From: JBQTII01 sp052388275
GTDB taxonomy: Bacteria > Actinomycetota > Actinomycetes > Sporichthyales > Sporichthyaceae
Assembly: GCA_052388275.1 (NCBI GenBank)
Contig: JBQTII010000043.1
Span: 1 to 42,878 of the forward strand
Length of the DNA: 42,878 nucleotides
Direction of reading: 5' to 3'
Shown here: positions 32,801-40,828 of the stretch, piece by piece
Layout of the letters: every line of letters begins with the position of its first letter
How positions within the stretch are numbered: position 1 is the first letter of the stretch
The notes under the pieces: generated by a model
The model's input: only the letters and a program-made list of their open reading frames with translations
The model's database searches: none
Told to the model about the DNA's origin: nothing
Made by a program: the position numbers and the translations under genes

Positions 32801-33643
32801 TCAGGTGCCGGGCATCTCGGCGTAGGTCTCGACGAGGGCCGCGACCCGTTCGGTGAGCTGTTTGTCATCGGTGAGCACGCCGACGATGGCGGCGTTGCAG
32901 GCGTCCGCGAACGGAACACCGGCGCGCAGAAGAACGGCTGCGGCGATGAGCGTGCGGGTGGACGCCACTTCCTTCAGACCCGATCCCTTGGCCCGCCGTA
33001 CGGCCTGGCCGAGCCGAACGAGGCTGTCGGCAAGGGGCACGGCGACGCCCGATTCCGCGATGAGGATCCGGCGTTCGATCTCGGCGGACGGGAAGTCGAG
33101 TTCGATCGACACCATGCGCTGGCGGGTCGAGGTCTTGAGGTCCTTGAGCACGCTCTGGTAACCAGGGTTGTAGGAGACGACGAGGTTGAATCCAGGAGCC
33201 GCCTTGATCTGCTGTCCGCCAAGTCGCTCCAGGCTCAGCTCGCGGCGGTGGTCGGTCAGCGAATGGATGGCGACGGTGGCGTCCTGGCGCGCCTCCACGA
33301 CCTCATCGAGGTAGCAGATCCCGCCGGTCCGCACGGCCCGGGTGAGCGGCCCGTCCACCCACACCGTGTCGCCGCCCTGCAGGACGAATCGGCCGAGCAG
33401 ATCGCTCGCGGTGAGGTCCTCGTGACAGGAAACCGTGAACAGCGGCACACCGAGTCGGTATGCCATGTGTTCGACGAACCGCGTCTTACCGCAGCCCGTC
33501 GGCCCCTTCAGCATGATCGGCAGGCCGCGGGAGGCTGCGACGCCGAAGATCTGCACCTCGCGGCCGGACGGTAGGTAGAACGGGACCTCGTCGGACGAGC
33601 AAGTCACGTCGTCGATGCCGGGTTCGTTGCACAAGGCGGTCAT
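32801..33643 (-). CDS. NorQ/CbbQ/NirQ-type AAA+ ATPase (MoxR family)
   Basis: A 280-residue AAA+ protein. Walker A GPTGCGKT is at residues 47-54 and Walker B ICYLDEV at 109-115. A sensor-1-like VVSYNPGYQ and the basic-acidic pattern STRQRMVSIELDFP match CbbQ/NirQ/NorQ proteins. The usual C-terminal domain ends in TDDKQLTERVAALVETYAEM. Known members use ATP to remodel a client enzyme, often for metal insertion or activation, with a VWA partner (NorD, CbbO). That partner is probably the 35079-36839 gene, with an AveC-like gene between them. The gap to the AveC gene (150 bp) contains a strong hairpin. Confidence 0.9.
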   Translation of the reverse strand: MTALCNEPGIDDVTCSSDEVPFYLPSGREVQIFGVAASRGLPIMLKGPTGCGKTRFVEHMAYRLGVPLFTVSCHEDLTASDLLGRFVLQGGDTVWVDGPLTRAVRTGGICYLDEVVEARQDATVAIHSLTDHRRELSLERLGGQQIKAAPGFNLVVSYNPGYQSVLKDLKTSTRQRMVSIELDFPSAEIERRILIAESGVAVPLADSLVRLGQAVRRAKGSGLKEVASTRTLIAAAVLLRAGVPFADACNAAIVGVLTDDKQLTERVAALVETYAEMPGT

Positions 33644-33741
33644 CTCAGGCTCCTGATCGTCAGCGCTCTGGGCATGGCGGGAGAAGCAGTTGGCGGCTGG
33701 GCTGCATCCACTGCATGGAACTGGTGTGCTTGCGGGGATAC

Positions 33742-33776
33742 GTGGGCCTCAGGGAGCCCGGTCACCTGGGGCCCAC
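33742..33776 (-). terminator. Strong hairpin after AveC-like copy 2
   Basis: GTGGGCCTCAGG and CCTGGGGCCCAC pair at 11 of 12 positions around an 11-base loop, 18 bases past the stop at 33794. There is no T-tract. It may terminate, or attenuate, transcription between AveC copy 2 and the NorQ-type gene. Confidence 0.6.
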
Positions 33777-33793
33777 GCGCGCCTTCTGGTGAA

Positions 33794-34957
33794 TCACTCG
33801 GTCGCGAACTGGGTGACCTGGTCGGCCTCGGACGGTGCCGGCCGACCATCGCGAACGATGAACGTGCCGCTCGGGTCGAAGTGCCCCGAGTTTCGCTTGG
33901 TGATCGGCAGATCCGGGGACGGACAGGCCTGATTCGTCTCGGGCCCGCAGATGTAGTTGGTCCAGTAAGAGTTCTCCTGGGCCCCTTTCGGCCACGCCGC
34001 GTTGATGTTGTTCGTGATCCAGTACGGGATGTTGTACGAGACCATGTAGATCGCGGTACAGATCGCGGTCATGGCAGCGAAGCGCAGGCCCAACTGGCCG
34101 ACCCGGCCGGTGCGGACCCGTTCGATGCCCCGCTCGCACAGGGTCTGACCCTTGTCGTTGCGGAAGTACATAAGACACGAGTAGCCCAGGCACCAGAAGC
34201 CGGCGTAGACCGCTTCGTAGATCGGCATCTGGTAGTACTCGCCGTGCCACAGGGTGAGTTCGGGAACAGCGCTGTGGTAGCCGTAGATCCCGCAGCGCAT
34301 GTAGACGATCTCGAGCGCGAGGAACGTGAAGAAGCCGTTCCAGTACGAGAGAAAGACCAGCGTCGGGGTGCTCATCCGGGGCCAGCGAGCGCGCATCTGA
34401 CGCATCGACCAGGTCAGGAACATGATCACGCCGAACAGGCCCCAGACGTAGGCCGTGATGACGAACAGCAGCGGGTAGGCCTGCATCCGGCCGGGCTCAC
34501 CGGCGGTGATCGAACTCCATCCCGGCACGTCGGCGACCCAGGATCCCATGTTGGGCAGCCAGGCGTTGTAGGTGAAGAAGGCGTTGAAGTAGTTGGCGAA
34601 CGGGTCCAGGAACCACGCGAAGGTCGCGAACCAGATCAGCAGCAGCCCCTCGGCCGTCACGGTCCGGGACCGGCGCCACGGCTTGCCGACCCAGTTCCAG
34701 AAGAACCAGAGCATTGCCGGGAAGCCGAGGGCGGTAACCGCGGTAGCGGCGACCTTGATGCCCGTCGGGACGGGCGTGGGTCCGGACGGTACGTGCTGGA
34801 AGTTCGGTCCGGTCACCCACTTGAGCAGGACGTAGGCCTCGAAGGCGACCGCCAGCATCCCGAGGAACGCCCAGATCTTGACGGTCGCCGCCTGGTTCGG
34901 TTGGACGATCCCGCGATCGGACTCCGGTGGTGCTGCGGCTCGGGTCAACAGGGCCAC
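33794..34957 (-). CDS. AveC-like ('spirocyclase') integral membrane protein, copy 2
   Basis: A 387-residue membrane protein, the longest of the three. Shared landmarks are WVTGPNFQHVPSGP, ANYFNAFFTYNAWLP, CLMYFRNDKGQTLCERG and a C-terminal CGPETNQAC. An extra polar tail follows (GHFDPSGTFIVRDG). Seven or so hydrophobic helices are seen, with the first near residues 28-47. The GTG start has a strong GAGGAGAAGG site, and two TetR-type palindromes lie 35-72 bases upstream. It stands between the NorD-type gene (upstream) and the NorQ-type gene (downstream), which makes it the prime candidate client of that pair (inference). Confidence 0.78.
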   Translation of the reverse strand: MALLTRAAAPPESDRGIVQPNQAATVKIWAFLGMLAVAFEAYVLLKWVTGPNFQHVPSGPTPVPTGIKVAATAVTALGFPAMLWFFWNWVGKPWRRSRTVTAEGLLLIWFATFAWFLDPFANYFNAFFTYNAWLPNMGSWVADVPGWSSITAGEPGRMQAYPLLFVITAYVWGLFGVIMFLTWSMRQMRARWPRMSTPTLVFLSYWNGFFTFLALEIVYMRCGIYGYHSAVPELTLWHGEYYQMPIYEAVYAGFWCLGYSCLMYFRNDKGQTLCERGIERVRTGRVGQLGLRFAAMTAICTAIYMVSYNIPYWITNNINAAWPKGAQENSYWTNYICGPETNQACPSPDLPITKRNSGHFDPSGTFIVRDGRPAPSEADQVTQFATE

Positions 34958-34991
34958 GGCCTTCTCCTCACTCCTCGTCGAACGTTTCTAT

Positions 34992-35029
34992 CTATACATC
35001 AATGTATAGGCAGTAGACACTTATGTACA
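34992..35029. promoter_or_regulatory. Two palindromic operators upstream of AveC-like copy 2
   Basis: CTATACATCAATGTATAG at 34992-35009 is an exact inverted repeat with a 2-base spacer. TAGACACTTATGTACA at 35014-35029 is a poorer copy. The first matches the perfect 16-mer at 38406-38421 at 13 of 16 positions, pointing to the same TetR proteins. Confidence 0.7.
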
Positions 35030-35078
35030 GACGTGGTTGTCAGAGATTTCGGGAATCCGCCGTGCGCTCGGCGCGAGG

Positions 35079-36839
35079 TCAGCCGGCGTCGCGGTCGACG
35101 AGCCGCCTGCCGGCACCCGCCACCTTGAGCGCCCGGCCCAGCACGGAGACGATTTCCCCGGCAAGGTCCTCAGGGCTGTTGAGTCGAAGGTGCGGAAACG
35201 CGCCCCACAGTCGGCGGATCTCCTGAGTATTTCCGCTGCGGATGTCCAGGTGAACGCATCCCACGCCGGCGGCGATGGCACTGTCCAGGGCTCGGCGGCT
35301 GTCCGCCTCCGCGTACTCGTGCTCGTACCCGTCGTCATAAGGCAGCCCGTCGCCGACGACGATGAGAAGGCGGTGCGCCGTCCCGGCCTCCTCGCGGATG
35401 ACGGTTTCGGCGTGCCGGACTGCCGCGCCCAGGCGGGTGAAACCGCCGGGCTCCAGCGAGGCCAGGCGCCGGACCGCGCCGTCGTCGTACCGGTCCTCGA
35501 AGCCCTTCACCCGCAGGAAGTTCGTGTTTGCCCGCCCCCAGGACTGGAACGCGTAGAGGGCGACCCGGTCACCCAGGGCATCCAGGGCCTCCGTCAGGTT
35601 CGCGGCCACGTTCCGCTGGTCGTCGAACATGCAGCCTGTCTCGTCCCGGCCTCCAGTCGATCCGGTGGCATCGAGCAGGACGAGGACGCCCAGGCCGCGG
35701 CCGCTGCGCCGACGCGCCTCGTAGACCCTCGGTTCGCCGCCCGGCCCGGCCCGGCGAGCGACGGCGTGATCCACCAGCCCGGTGAGATCCAGGTCGTCGC
35801 CCAGGTCCTGCCCCCGCCACCGTTCCAGCTGGGGACTGATCCGGGCTAATGACCGCATCAGCGCAGGGTCCGGGGTGCAGCGCCACCCTTCCCGATCGGT
35901 GGGTACCGGGTCGAACTGGGCCACCGCACACCAGTTCTGGCGGTACTCCCGACGATGGAGGTCCCATTCCGGGTAGAGCCGCCCGGCCGGTCGCAGCTCC
36001 AGCGACATGGGGCACGCAACCTCTTCCTGCAGCCTCCGCGCCTTGTGCCCGACCTGAGCCGCCCTACTCGATGAGGCCGGCGGCAGATCCTGGCCCGACC
36101 CGCCGTCCGTTCCGGGTGTTCTTCCGGCGCCTAGTAGTTTCTGCAGGTAGCGGGCCAGTGGGCCAGGTGCGACCGGGGCGTTCAGGAGCCTGGCCAACCG
36201 GGATTCTTCGGAGTCCTGTTCGTCATCGAGTTCCGGCAGCGTCGGTTCGTTGTCTGCGCGGGTGTCGGCCGCGGTCGGCTCGCCGCGGCCCGTAGTCGAG
36301 GCCATGAGGACACGGCCCGGCTTGATCGATCCCAGCCAGGGCGGCGCTTCGGGCACGGGTTCGCCCATGTCGGCGGCCCGGCGCAGGGAGTCTTCCCGCG
36401 ACCGCGGGATCGCCCCGTCATAGAGGCCTGTCACCTTCGCGGCTACCCGAGGGGGCAGCACCTCTTCCATCAACGCGACCGCGCGCATCGACTCCAGCGT
36501 CAAGTAACGCAGACGGAGGCGCCGTTGACCGGTCAATCGCGCCAGGCCCCTCGGCTCGAGACTGCCCGCCGCGATGAGGGCGGACTGTACGACCAGGCCA
36601 TCGGCCACCGCCGCCGCGTCCTCGGTGTTGCTCGTGAAGATGCGCTGTCCGTCGGACCACGGTCGCTGCTCCACACCACTGAGGACCACAACCCGCCGCC
36701 CGACTACCGCGTGGGCGAGCAGCGACAGTCGCTCCGCCGGGTCGAGGACCAGGGCCCGCTCCTCCGCGATGGCGCCGGAACCCTGCACGGCCCCTGGTTG
36801 CTCGGCGGGACTTACCCTGCGGCGTGAACTCCAGCTCAT
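35079..36839 (-). CDS. NorD/CbbO-type VWA-domain protein
   Basis: A 586-residue protein. The C-terminal ~200 residues are a von Willebrand A domain. Its metal-ion-dependent adhesion site is readable as LLDATGST at about residue 385 (D-x-T-x-S form), GGFTRLG for the Thr, and VGDGLPYD for the last Asp region. The long N-terminal part is helical, with a variable acidic linker near 200-215. NorD and CbbO partners use this layout to link a AAA+ ring to its client. The NorQ-type gene is two genes downstream. It follows a TetR gene by 23 bp, with GGAGG ahead of its ATG. Confidence 0.87.
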   Translation of the reverse strand: MSWSSRRRVSPAEQPGAVQGSGAIAEERALVLDPAERLSLLAHAVVGRRVVVLSGVEQRPWSDGQRIFTSNTEDAAAVADGLVVQSALIAAGSLEPRGLARLTGQRRLRLRYLTLESMRAVALMEEVLPPRVAAKVTGLYDGAIPRSREDSLRRAADMGEPVPEAPPWLGSIKPGRVLMASTTGRGEPTAADTRADNEPTLPELDDEQDSEESRLARLLNAPVAPGPLARYLQKLLGAGRTPGTDGGSGQDLPPASSSRAAQVGHKARRLQEEVACPMSLELRPAGRLYPEWDLHRREYRQNWCAVAQFDPVPTDREGWRCTPDPALMRSLARISPQLERWRGQDLGDDLDLTGLVDHAVARRAGPGGEPRVYEARRRSGRGLGVLVLLDATGSTGGRDETGCMFDDQRNVAANLTEALDALGDRVALYAFQSWGRANTNFLRVKGFEDRYDDGAVRRLASLEPGGFTRLGAAVRHAETVIREEAGTAHRLLIVVGDGLPYDDGYEHEYAEADSRRALDSAIAAGVGCVHLDIRSGNTQEIRRLWGAFPHLRLNSPEDLAGEIVSVLGRALKVAGAGRRLVDRDAG

Positions 36840-36862
36840 CGCAGCCTCCGATTAAGTGACGC

Positions 36863-37537
36863 TTAGTCAGGCAATGGCGAGCCACCGAAGATGGTGCGCA
36901 TCCAGATGTCGATCAGGACTTCGGCTGCTACTTCCTCGTTAGCGGGATGCTCCACGTCGCTGAGCCCGGCGAGGTACAAGGAGATCCAGGTCGACCACAA
37001 CAGCGCTCCGACAAGCTGGTTGGCGTCGGCCCCGGGCGGGGCGAGTCCTTCGGCGCGCTCGCGCTCGAGTTCGGCGGCGATCGATCGGCGGAAGGGCTCC
37101 AGGAGCGAGAGTTGCATGGCGCGCAGTTCCGGCACCTCGCGCCAGTGCTCGAACATCGCACGGAGCACGGCGCGGTTCCTGCCCCAGACCGCGGCGCCTT
37201 CTCGGATGCTGCGTTGCAGGGCTTCGTGCCGGGGGACCGACTCGTCGTCCTGCACGAACTGCTGGACGCGGTCGAACATCTCGGCCATCGCGGTCATTGC
37301 GAGGCTGTTGATGACCTCCCACTTCGAGCTGAAGTAGTGGTAGAACGTCCCCCGCGAAACACCCGCTTCCTCGATCATCTGGGCGACCGAGAGTTCCCGC
37401 GCGGTGGTCGTGCTTAGCAGACGCTCGGTGGCGGCGAAGAGTTGCTGCTCGATCTGGGACGAACGATCGCGCGAGCGCGGCCGGGTTGAGGCAGGCGCGG
37501 TCGACGCCGTGACTTCTTCACCCGCAACGCTCGGCAT
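36863..37537 (-). CDS. TetR-family regulator, copy 2
   Basis: A 224-residue TetR protein. The HTH reads ELSVAQMIEEAGVSRGTFYHYF. The ligand half has RAVLRAMFEHWREVPELRAMQLSLLEPFR and ends IWMRTIFGGSP. It is about 60 per cent identical by eye to copy 3, clearly a duplicate. ATG 37537 has AGGGGAT upstream, and a TAGACA-containing site lies 16-44 bases further. It is the first gene of the NorD transcript, so it probably controls itself, NorD and perhaps AveC copy 2. The ligand is unknown. Confidence 0.9.
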   Translation of the reverse strand: MPSVAGEEVTASTAPASTRPRSRDRSSQIEQQLFAATERLLSTTTARELSVAQMIEEAGVSRGTFYHYFSSKWEVINSLAMTAMAEMFDRVQQFVQDDESVPRHEALQRSIREGAAVWGRNRAVLRAMFEHWREVPELRAMQLSLLEPFRRSIAAELERERAEGLAPPGADANQLVGALLWSTWISLYLAGLSDVEHPANEEVAAEVLIDIWMRTIFGGSPLPD

Positions 37538-37552
37538 GAGATCCCCTGTGAG

Positions 37553-37581
37553 TAGACACCATTATATAGACTAGCGTGTCT
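37553..37581. promoter_or_regulatory. Degenerate TetR-type operator upstream of TetR copy 2
   Basis: TAGACACCATTATATAGAC contains the TAGACA half-site of the family. It is followed by an AGAC-N6-GTCT inverted repeat at 37568-37581. Weaker than the other two sites but in the right place for autoregulation. Confidence 0.45.
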
Positions 37582-37650
37582 GGTCAGTCAAGGCCAATCG
37601 ACACCGAGTGGTTAAGGTGGGCCGTCCGGTCGGCGAGCGGACTTCGGTCG

Positions 37651-38391
37651 TCAGCGGGCGTCCGGATCTCCGTAAAGGGTGCGGAGCCAGAGGTCGGTGA
37701 GCAGCACGGCGGCCGCTGTCTCATCCGGGATGTCGTCGACGTCGCTCAGCCCCGCGACGTAAAGGCAGGTCAAGCTGGACCAGAGCAGAGCCGCGACCAG
37801 TTGACTGGCATCAGAGCCGGCGGGGGCGAGTCCGGCCGCTCGCTCGCGCTCAAGTTCCTCGGCGATCGAGACGCGAAACGGTTCGAGCAGCGACAACTGC
37901 AGACCACGAAGTTCCGGAACCTCGCGCCAGTGCTCGTAGATCGCCCGGAGCACCGCGCGGTTGCTCGCCCAGGCGGCGCATCCTTCGGCGACGCTGCGCC
38001 GGAGAGCCTCCTGGCGAGAGACGGCCGCATCGTCCTGGACGAACTGCAACACACGCTCGTAGATCTCCGCCATGGCGATGGCGGCGACGCTGTTGATGAC
38101 CTCCCACTTCGAGCTGAAGTAGTGGTAGAAGGTCCCCCGCGAGATACCGGCTTCCTCGATCATTTGGGCGACTGAGAGCTCCCGCGCGGTGGTCACCTCC
38201 AACAGGCGCTCGGTCGCGGCAAACAGATCTCGCTCGACCGCAGAGGTTCGATCGCGAGTTCGAGGTCTCGTGGATGCCGCGGCGACCTGCGCCGACACCG
38301 AGATCCCAGGCTGTCGAGCCGGCTTGGCTGCCGGCTCGGACTTTCGGCGCGCTCTTGTCGCCGACGGCCGATCAGCTGCGGGACCCGACAT
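37651..38391 (-). CDS. TetR-family regulator, copy 3
   Basis: A 246-residue TetR protein. It has a ~50-residue basic N-terminal extension before the HTH (ELSVAQMIEEAGISRGTFYHYF), then a ligand half like copy 2 (RAVLRAIYEHWREVPELRGLQL). I chose ATG 38391 because AGGAGGAG lies 5 bases ahead. An upstream in-frame ATG at 38412 falls inside the perfect palindrome and lacks a ribosome site. Co-location with AveC copy 3 and the perfect operator suggests it represses its own gene, and perhaps the rest of the cluster. Confidence 0.9.
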   Translation of the reverse strand: MSGPAADRPSATRARRKSEPAAKPARQPGISVSAQVAAASTRPRTRDRTSAVERDLFAATERLLEVTTARELSVAQMIEEAGISRGTFYHYFSSKWEVINSVAAIAMAEIYERVLQFVQDDAAVSRQEALRRSVAEGCAAWASNRAVLRAIYEHWREVPELRGLQLSLLEPFRVSIAEELERERAAGLAPAGSDASQLVAALLWSSLTCLYVAGLSDVDDIPDETAAAVLLTDLWLRTLYGDPDAR

Positions 38392-38405
38392 CGGTCTCCT
38401 CCTGG

Positions 38406-38421
38406 TAGACATCGATGTCTA
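38406..38421. promoter_or_regulatory. Perfect palindromic operator before TetR copy 3
   Basis: TAGACATCGATGTCTA is a 16 bp exact palindrome 14 bases upstream of the copy 3 start. It gives the reference form for the half-site TAGACAT. It lies between the AveC copy 3 end and the regulator, where TetR autoregulation is expected. Confidence 0.75.
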
Positions 38422-38453
38422 GGCTACCTCGGGCCCGGACGGGCGGCGCGCGG

Positions 38454-39524
38454 TCAGCGTCCGGGTCGGGCGCGGTTGAGCTGCTCGCATTCGTGGTGCG
38501 TACCGGTGCCACACAACCCGTTCAGAAAGTACGACCGCTCCTGAACGTCGGTCGGGAACGGGTGCGCACGCGCGGCGAACATCTGCGCGGGGATGTTGTA
38601 GATGCACAGGAACATGACGCTGATCGCCCCGAAGACGGCGAGGAAGCGGATCCCGGTCTGCTGCCTCGGAGTTGCGTCGAGGTCCTCGATGCCCCGTTCG
38701 GCGAGCGTCTCACCCCGATCGTTCCTGAAGAACCGAAGACTCGCCCAGGCGGCCCAGAGCGCCCCCCACAGAATCGCCTCGTAGATGGGGTACTGAGTGA
38801 ACTGGTTCGCGTTGACCGACCACCCCGGGTCGGCGCCGGCGTAGGTGTAGAAGCCGATGGGCATCAAGACGTACGCCTCGAGCACGAGGGTGAACACGCT
38901 GGCTGCGAGCCACGCCACCAGGAACAACCGGGTCGCCGACGCCGTGGGCCACCGCAGCCGACATCTGCGCATCAGCCAGTTCAGGGCGATACACGCCGGC
39001 AGGAGGACCAGGAGGAACAGCGGGAGGACCCACAAGGGTGATTCCGCGAGTTGTGCTCCCGGCTCGGCCGGCGCCGCCGACCCGGGGATCTCCGACAGCC
39101 ATGAGCCCCAGTTGGGCATGAAGGAGTTGTACGTGAGCCAGGTCCCGCTGTAGTTGAACAGCGGATCCTGGAAGTACGCCAGGCCGAAGGCGAGTGTCAT
39201 CATGCCGTCCAGGCCGAGCCTTCCGTCCCGGCGCCAGGGCCTGACGACGAACCGCCAGACGGCCAGGAACGCCAGCACGAAGCCCACACATAGGCCGATC
39301 CAGATCGTGTACTTCATCGACGTTGGCGGCTGGTCGGGCCCGACTGGTACCCGCTCGAAGTTCGGTCCACTGATCCACTTGGCCCAGATATAGATCTGGA
39401 AGGCGAGGATGATCGCCCCGAGGGTGGCCCATACCTTCACGGGCTTACTCGTCGCGCGCATCTCCACCATCGAGGACTCCGCGCGCGTTGGCCGACCCTT
39501 GTCCGCACGACTCTGAATGGCCAT
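38454..39524 (-). CDS. AveC-like ('spirocyclase') integral membrane protein, copy 3
   Basis: A 356-residue membrane protein with the family landmarks WISGPNFERVPVGP, SGTWLTYNSFMPNWGSWL, SLRFFRNDRGETLAERG and a C-terminal CGTGTHHEC. Seven hydrophobic segments are likely, the first near residues 32-50. It differs from copies 1 and 2 in the linker between the first two repeats and in its shorter tail. It follows the phosphotransferase gene by 3 bp, so both are on one transcript that starts at the half-site pair near 40807-40828. Function is inferred only from the AveC family name. Confidence 0.78.
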   Translation of the reverse strand: MAIQSRADKGRPTRAESSMVEMRATSKPVKVWATLGAIILAFQIYIWAKWISGPNFERVPVGPDQPPTSMKYTIWIGLCVGFVLAFLAVWRFVVRPWRRDGRLGLDGMMTLAFGLAYFQDPLFNYSGTWLTYNSFMPNWGSWLSEIPGSAAPAEPGAQLAESPLWVLPLFLLVLLPACIALNWLMRRCRLRWPTASATRLFLVAWLAASVFTLVLEAYVLMPIGFYTYAGADPGWSVNANQFTQYPIYEAILWGALWAAWASLRFFRNDRGETLAERGIEDLDATPRQQTGIRFLAVFGAISVMFLCIYNIPAQMFAARAHPFPTDVQERSYFLNGLCGTGTHHECEQLNRARPGR

Positions 39525-39527
39525 CGG

Positions 39528-40751
39528 TCAGAGCCCTACCGCACGCAAGGACTCGAGGTCGTCGATCGCCGTTCCTGTGCGCTGCATCATCGGCAGGCTG
39601 ATCTCGTCGGGCTGATACTTCGGCATCAGGGCGTGCCGGCCGATGGTGTACGCCCAGGCGAAGTACGGGTAGAACGTCGCCTCGCGGTACGCCGTGAAAG
39701 CCTTGTCGTGGGAGAGCGCCGGTCCACCGTTCGTGGCCAAGCGCTCCAGGTAGAAGTCGAGCAGGTCGTGCTCCCAGGCGCGCCGGTCCTCGACCTCCAG
39801 ACCCGTCGTGATGATGTAGGCGTAGTCGTACACCCACGAGCCGCGCACGCCGATCTGCCAGTCACCGATCCCCATGCGGCCCTCCTTCGTCACGTAGGTG
39901 TTGCCGACGTGGTAGTCCCCGTGGAGGTAGGTGTGCGCGCCCCTGCTGGAGATCTCGAGCGAGCGCCGCATCCCGGCGTAAAGGTCCGCGCGGCGACGCC
40001 ACAAGCCATCGGGGAGCACAGCCCTCGAACGCCGCGTCCCCACGGCCGACCGCTTCTCCATGCCGATGAAGGCGTCGATGACCTGAAGATGCTGGGCCGG
40101 CGTCTTGAGCCACCGAAAGTCGTTGAGTTTCGGGCTGTTCCAGAAGCTCCCGTGCCACACCGCGGTGTTGGCGAGGAGGTCTTCCATCCGGGCGCGCGTC
40201 ATCGTGGTGGAGGGCTGCCAGAATTTCGCACCCCGCAGTGCCGCCACGTCCTCCATCACGCTGATCGACCGCCAGCTCCGCGGGTCCACTGCGCAGTGAT
40301 ACGCGCGCGGCGCCTCGATCTCGATCTGCGGGCGGACGAGGTTGTAGAAACCCGGCTCGCCGTCGATGAAGCCGCCCAGGCCCAGGATGAGACGCTGCGC
40401 CAGCGCGGTGGTGCACTTGACGAACAACCGATTCGGCACGCCGAGCGCCTGCCCAGCTTCGTTGTAGGTCAGATCAAGAGCGGATCGCGTCGTCGTGCCG
40501 ACGCTGCCGCCCGGTCGGCGGATCTCCAGGACCCGCGCCTGGGGGTCGTGCGGGAAAAGCACCGACGAGAGGTACGCGCAGGTGAGGTCTTCGGCCGAAC
40601 GGGGAATCCCGTTCGTACCTTGGCCGCGCCGAATGCGCTCGACGACGCCCCGGGCCAGCACTTCAGCAGTGCGCCGGGCGGCCCAAGCCTTCGTCGGCGG
40701 GACGAACCCCGCTGTTGCCGCAGCAGGCGTGCCCGTTGTCTCCAACGCCAT
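39528..40751 (-). CDS. APH-like (aminoglycoside phosphotransferase/EcKinase-type) phosphotransferase
   Basis: A 407-residue protein-kinase-fold phosphotransferase. The catalytic loop HGDYHVGNTYV and the metal-binding IGDWQIG (Asp of the DFG-like motif) are present. The upstream half has a poorly conserved N-lobe, with FVKCTTALAQRL carrying a candidate Lys. The sequence resembles the large EcKinase/DUF1679-like group found next to lipid and steroid genes, not the drug-resistance APHs. ATG 40751 is preferred over GTG 40766 because of the GAGGAG site ahead. A small-molecule kinase in the AveC copy 3 transcript. Confidence 0.85.
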   Translation of the reverse strand: MALETTGTPAAATAGFVPPTKAWAARRTAEVLARGVVERIRRGQGTNGIPRSAEDLTCAYLSSVLFPHDPQARVLEIRRPGGSVGTTTRSALDLTYNEAGQALGVPNRLFVKCTTALAQRLILGLGGFIDGEPGFYNLVRPQIEIEAPRAYHCAVDPRSWRSISVMEDVAALRGAKFWQPSTTMTRARMEDLLANTAVWHGSFWNSPKLNDFRWLKTPAQHLQVIDAFIGMEKRSAVGTRRSRAVLPDGLWRRRADLYAGMRRSLEISSRGAHTYLHGDYHVGNTYVTKEGRMGIGDWQIGVRGSWVYDYAYIITTGLEVEDRRAWEHDLLDFYLERLATNGGPALSHDKAFTAYREATFYPYFAWAYTIGRHALMPKYQPDEISLPMMQRTGTAIDDLESLRAVGL

Positions 40752-40806
40752 CTCCTGGCTCCTCACTACTACCCCGTTGAAGGTGCGCTGAGGTGCTCAT
40801 ACAAAC

Positions 40807-40828
40807 ATGTCTAGCCAGTTATGTATAG
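40807..40828. promoter_or_regulatory. Tandem TetR-type half-sites before the phosphotransferase gene
   Basis: ATGTCTA (40807-40813) and ATGTATAG (40821-40828) repeat the two half-site forms seen in the 38406 and 34992 palindromes, but in direct orientation. They lie about 55-80 bases before the start at 40751. They tie the phosphotransferase/AveC copy 3 transcript to the same regulators. Confidence 0.5.

Noticed and set aside
19775..40751. Avermectin-like polyketide cluster
   Set aside because: No polyketide synthase, acyl carrier protein or glycosyltransferase is present; AveC-like proteins alone do not indicate a macrolide pathway.
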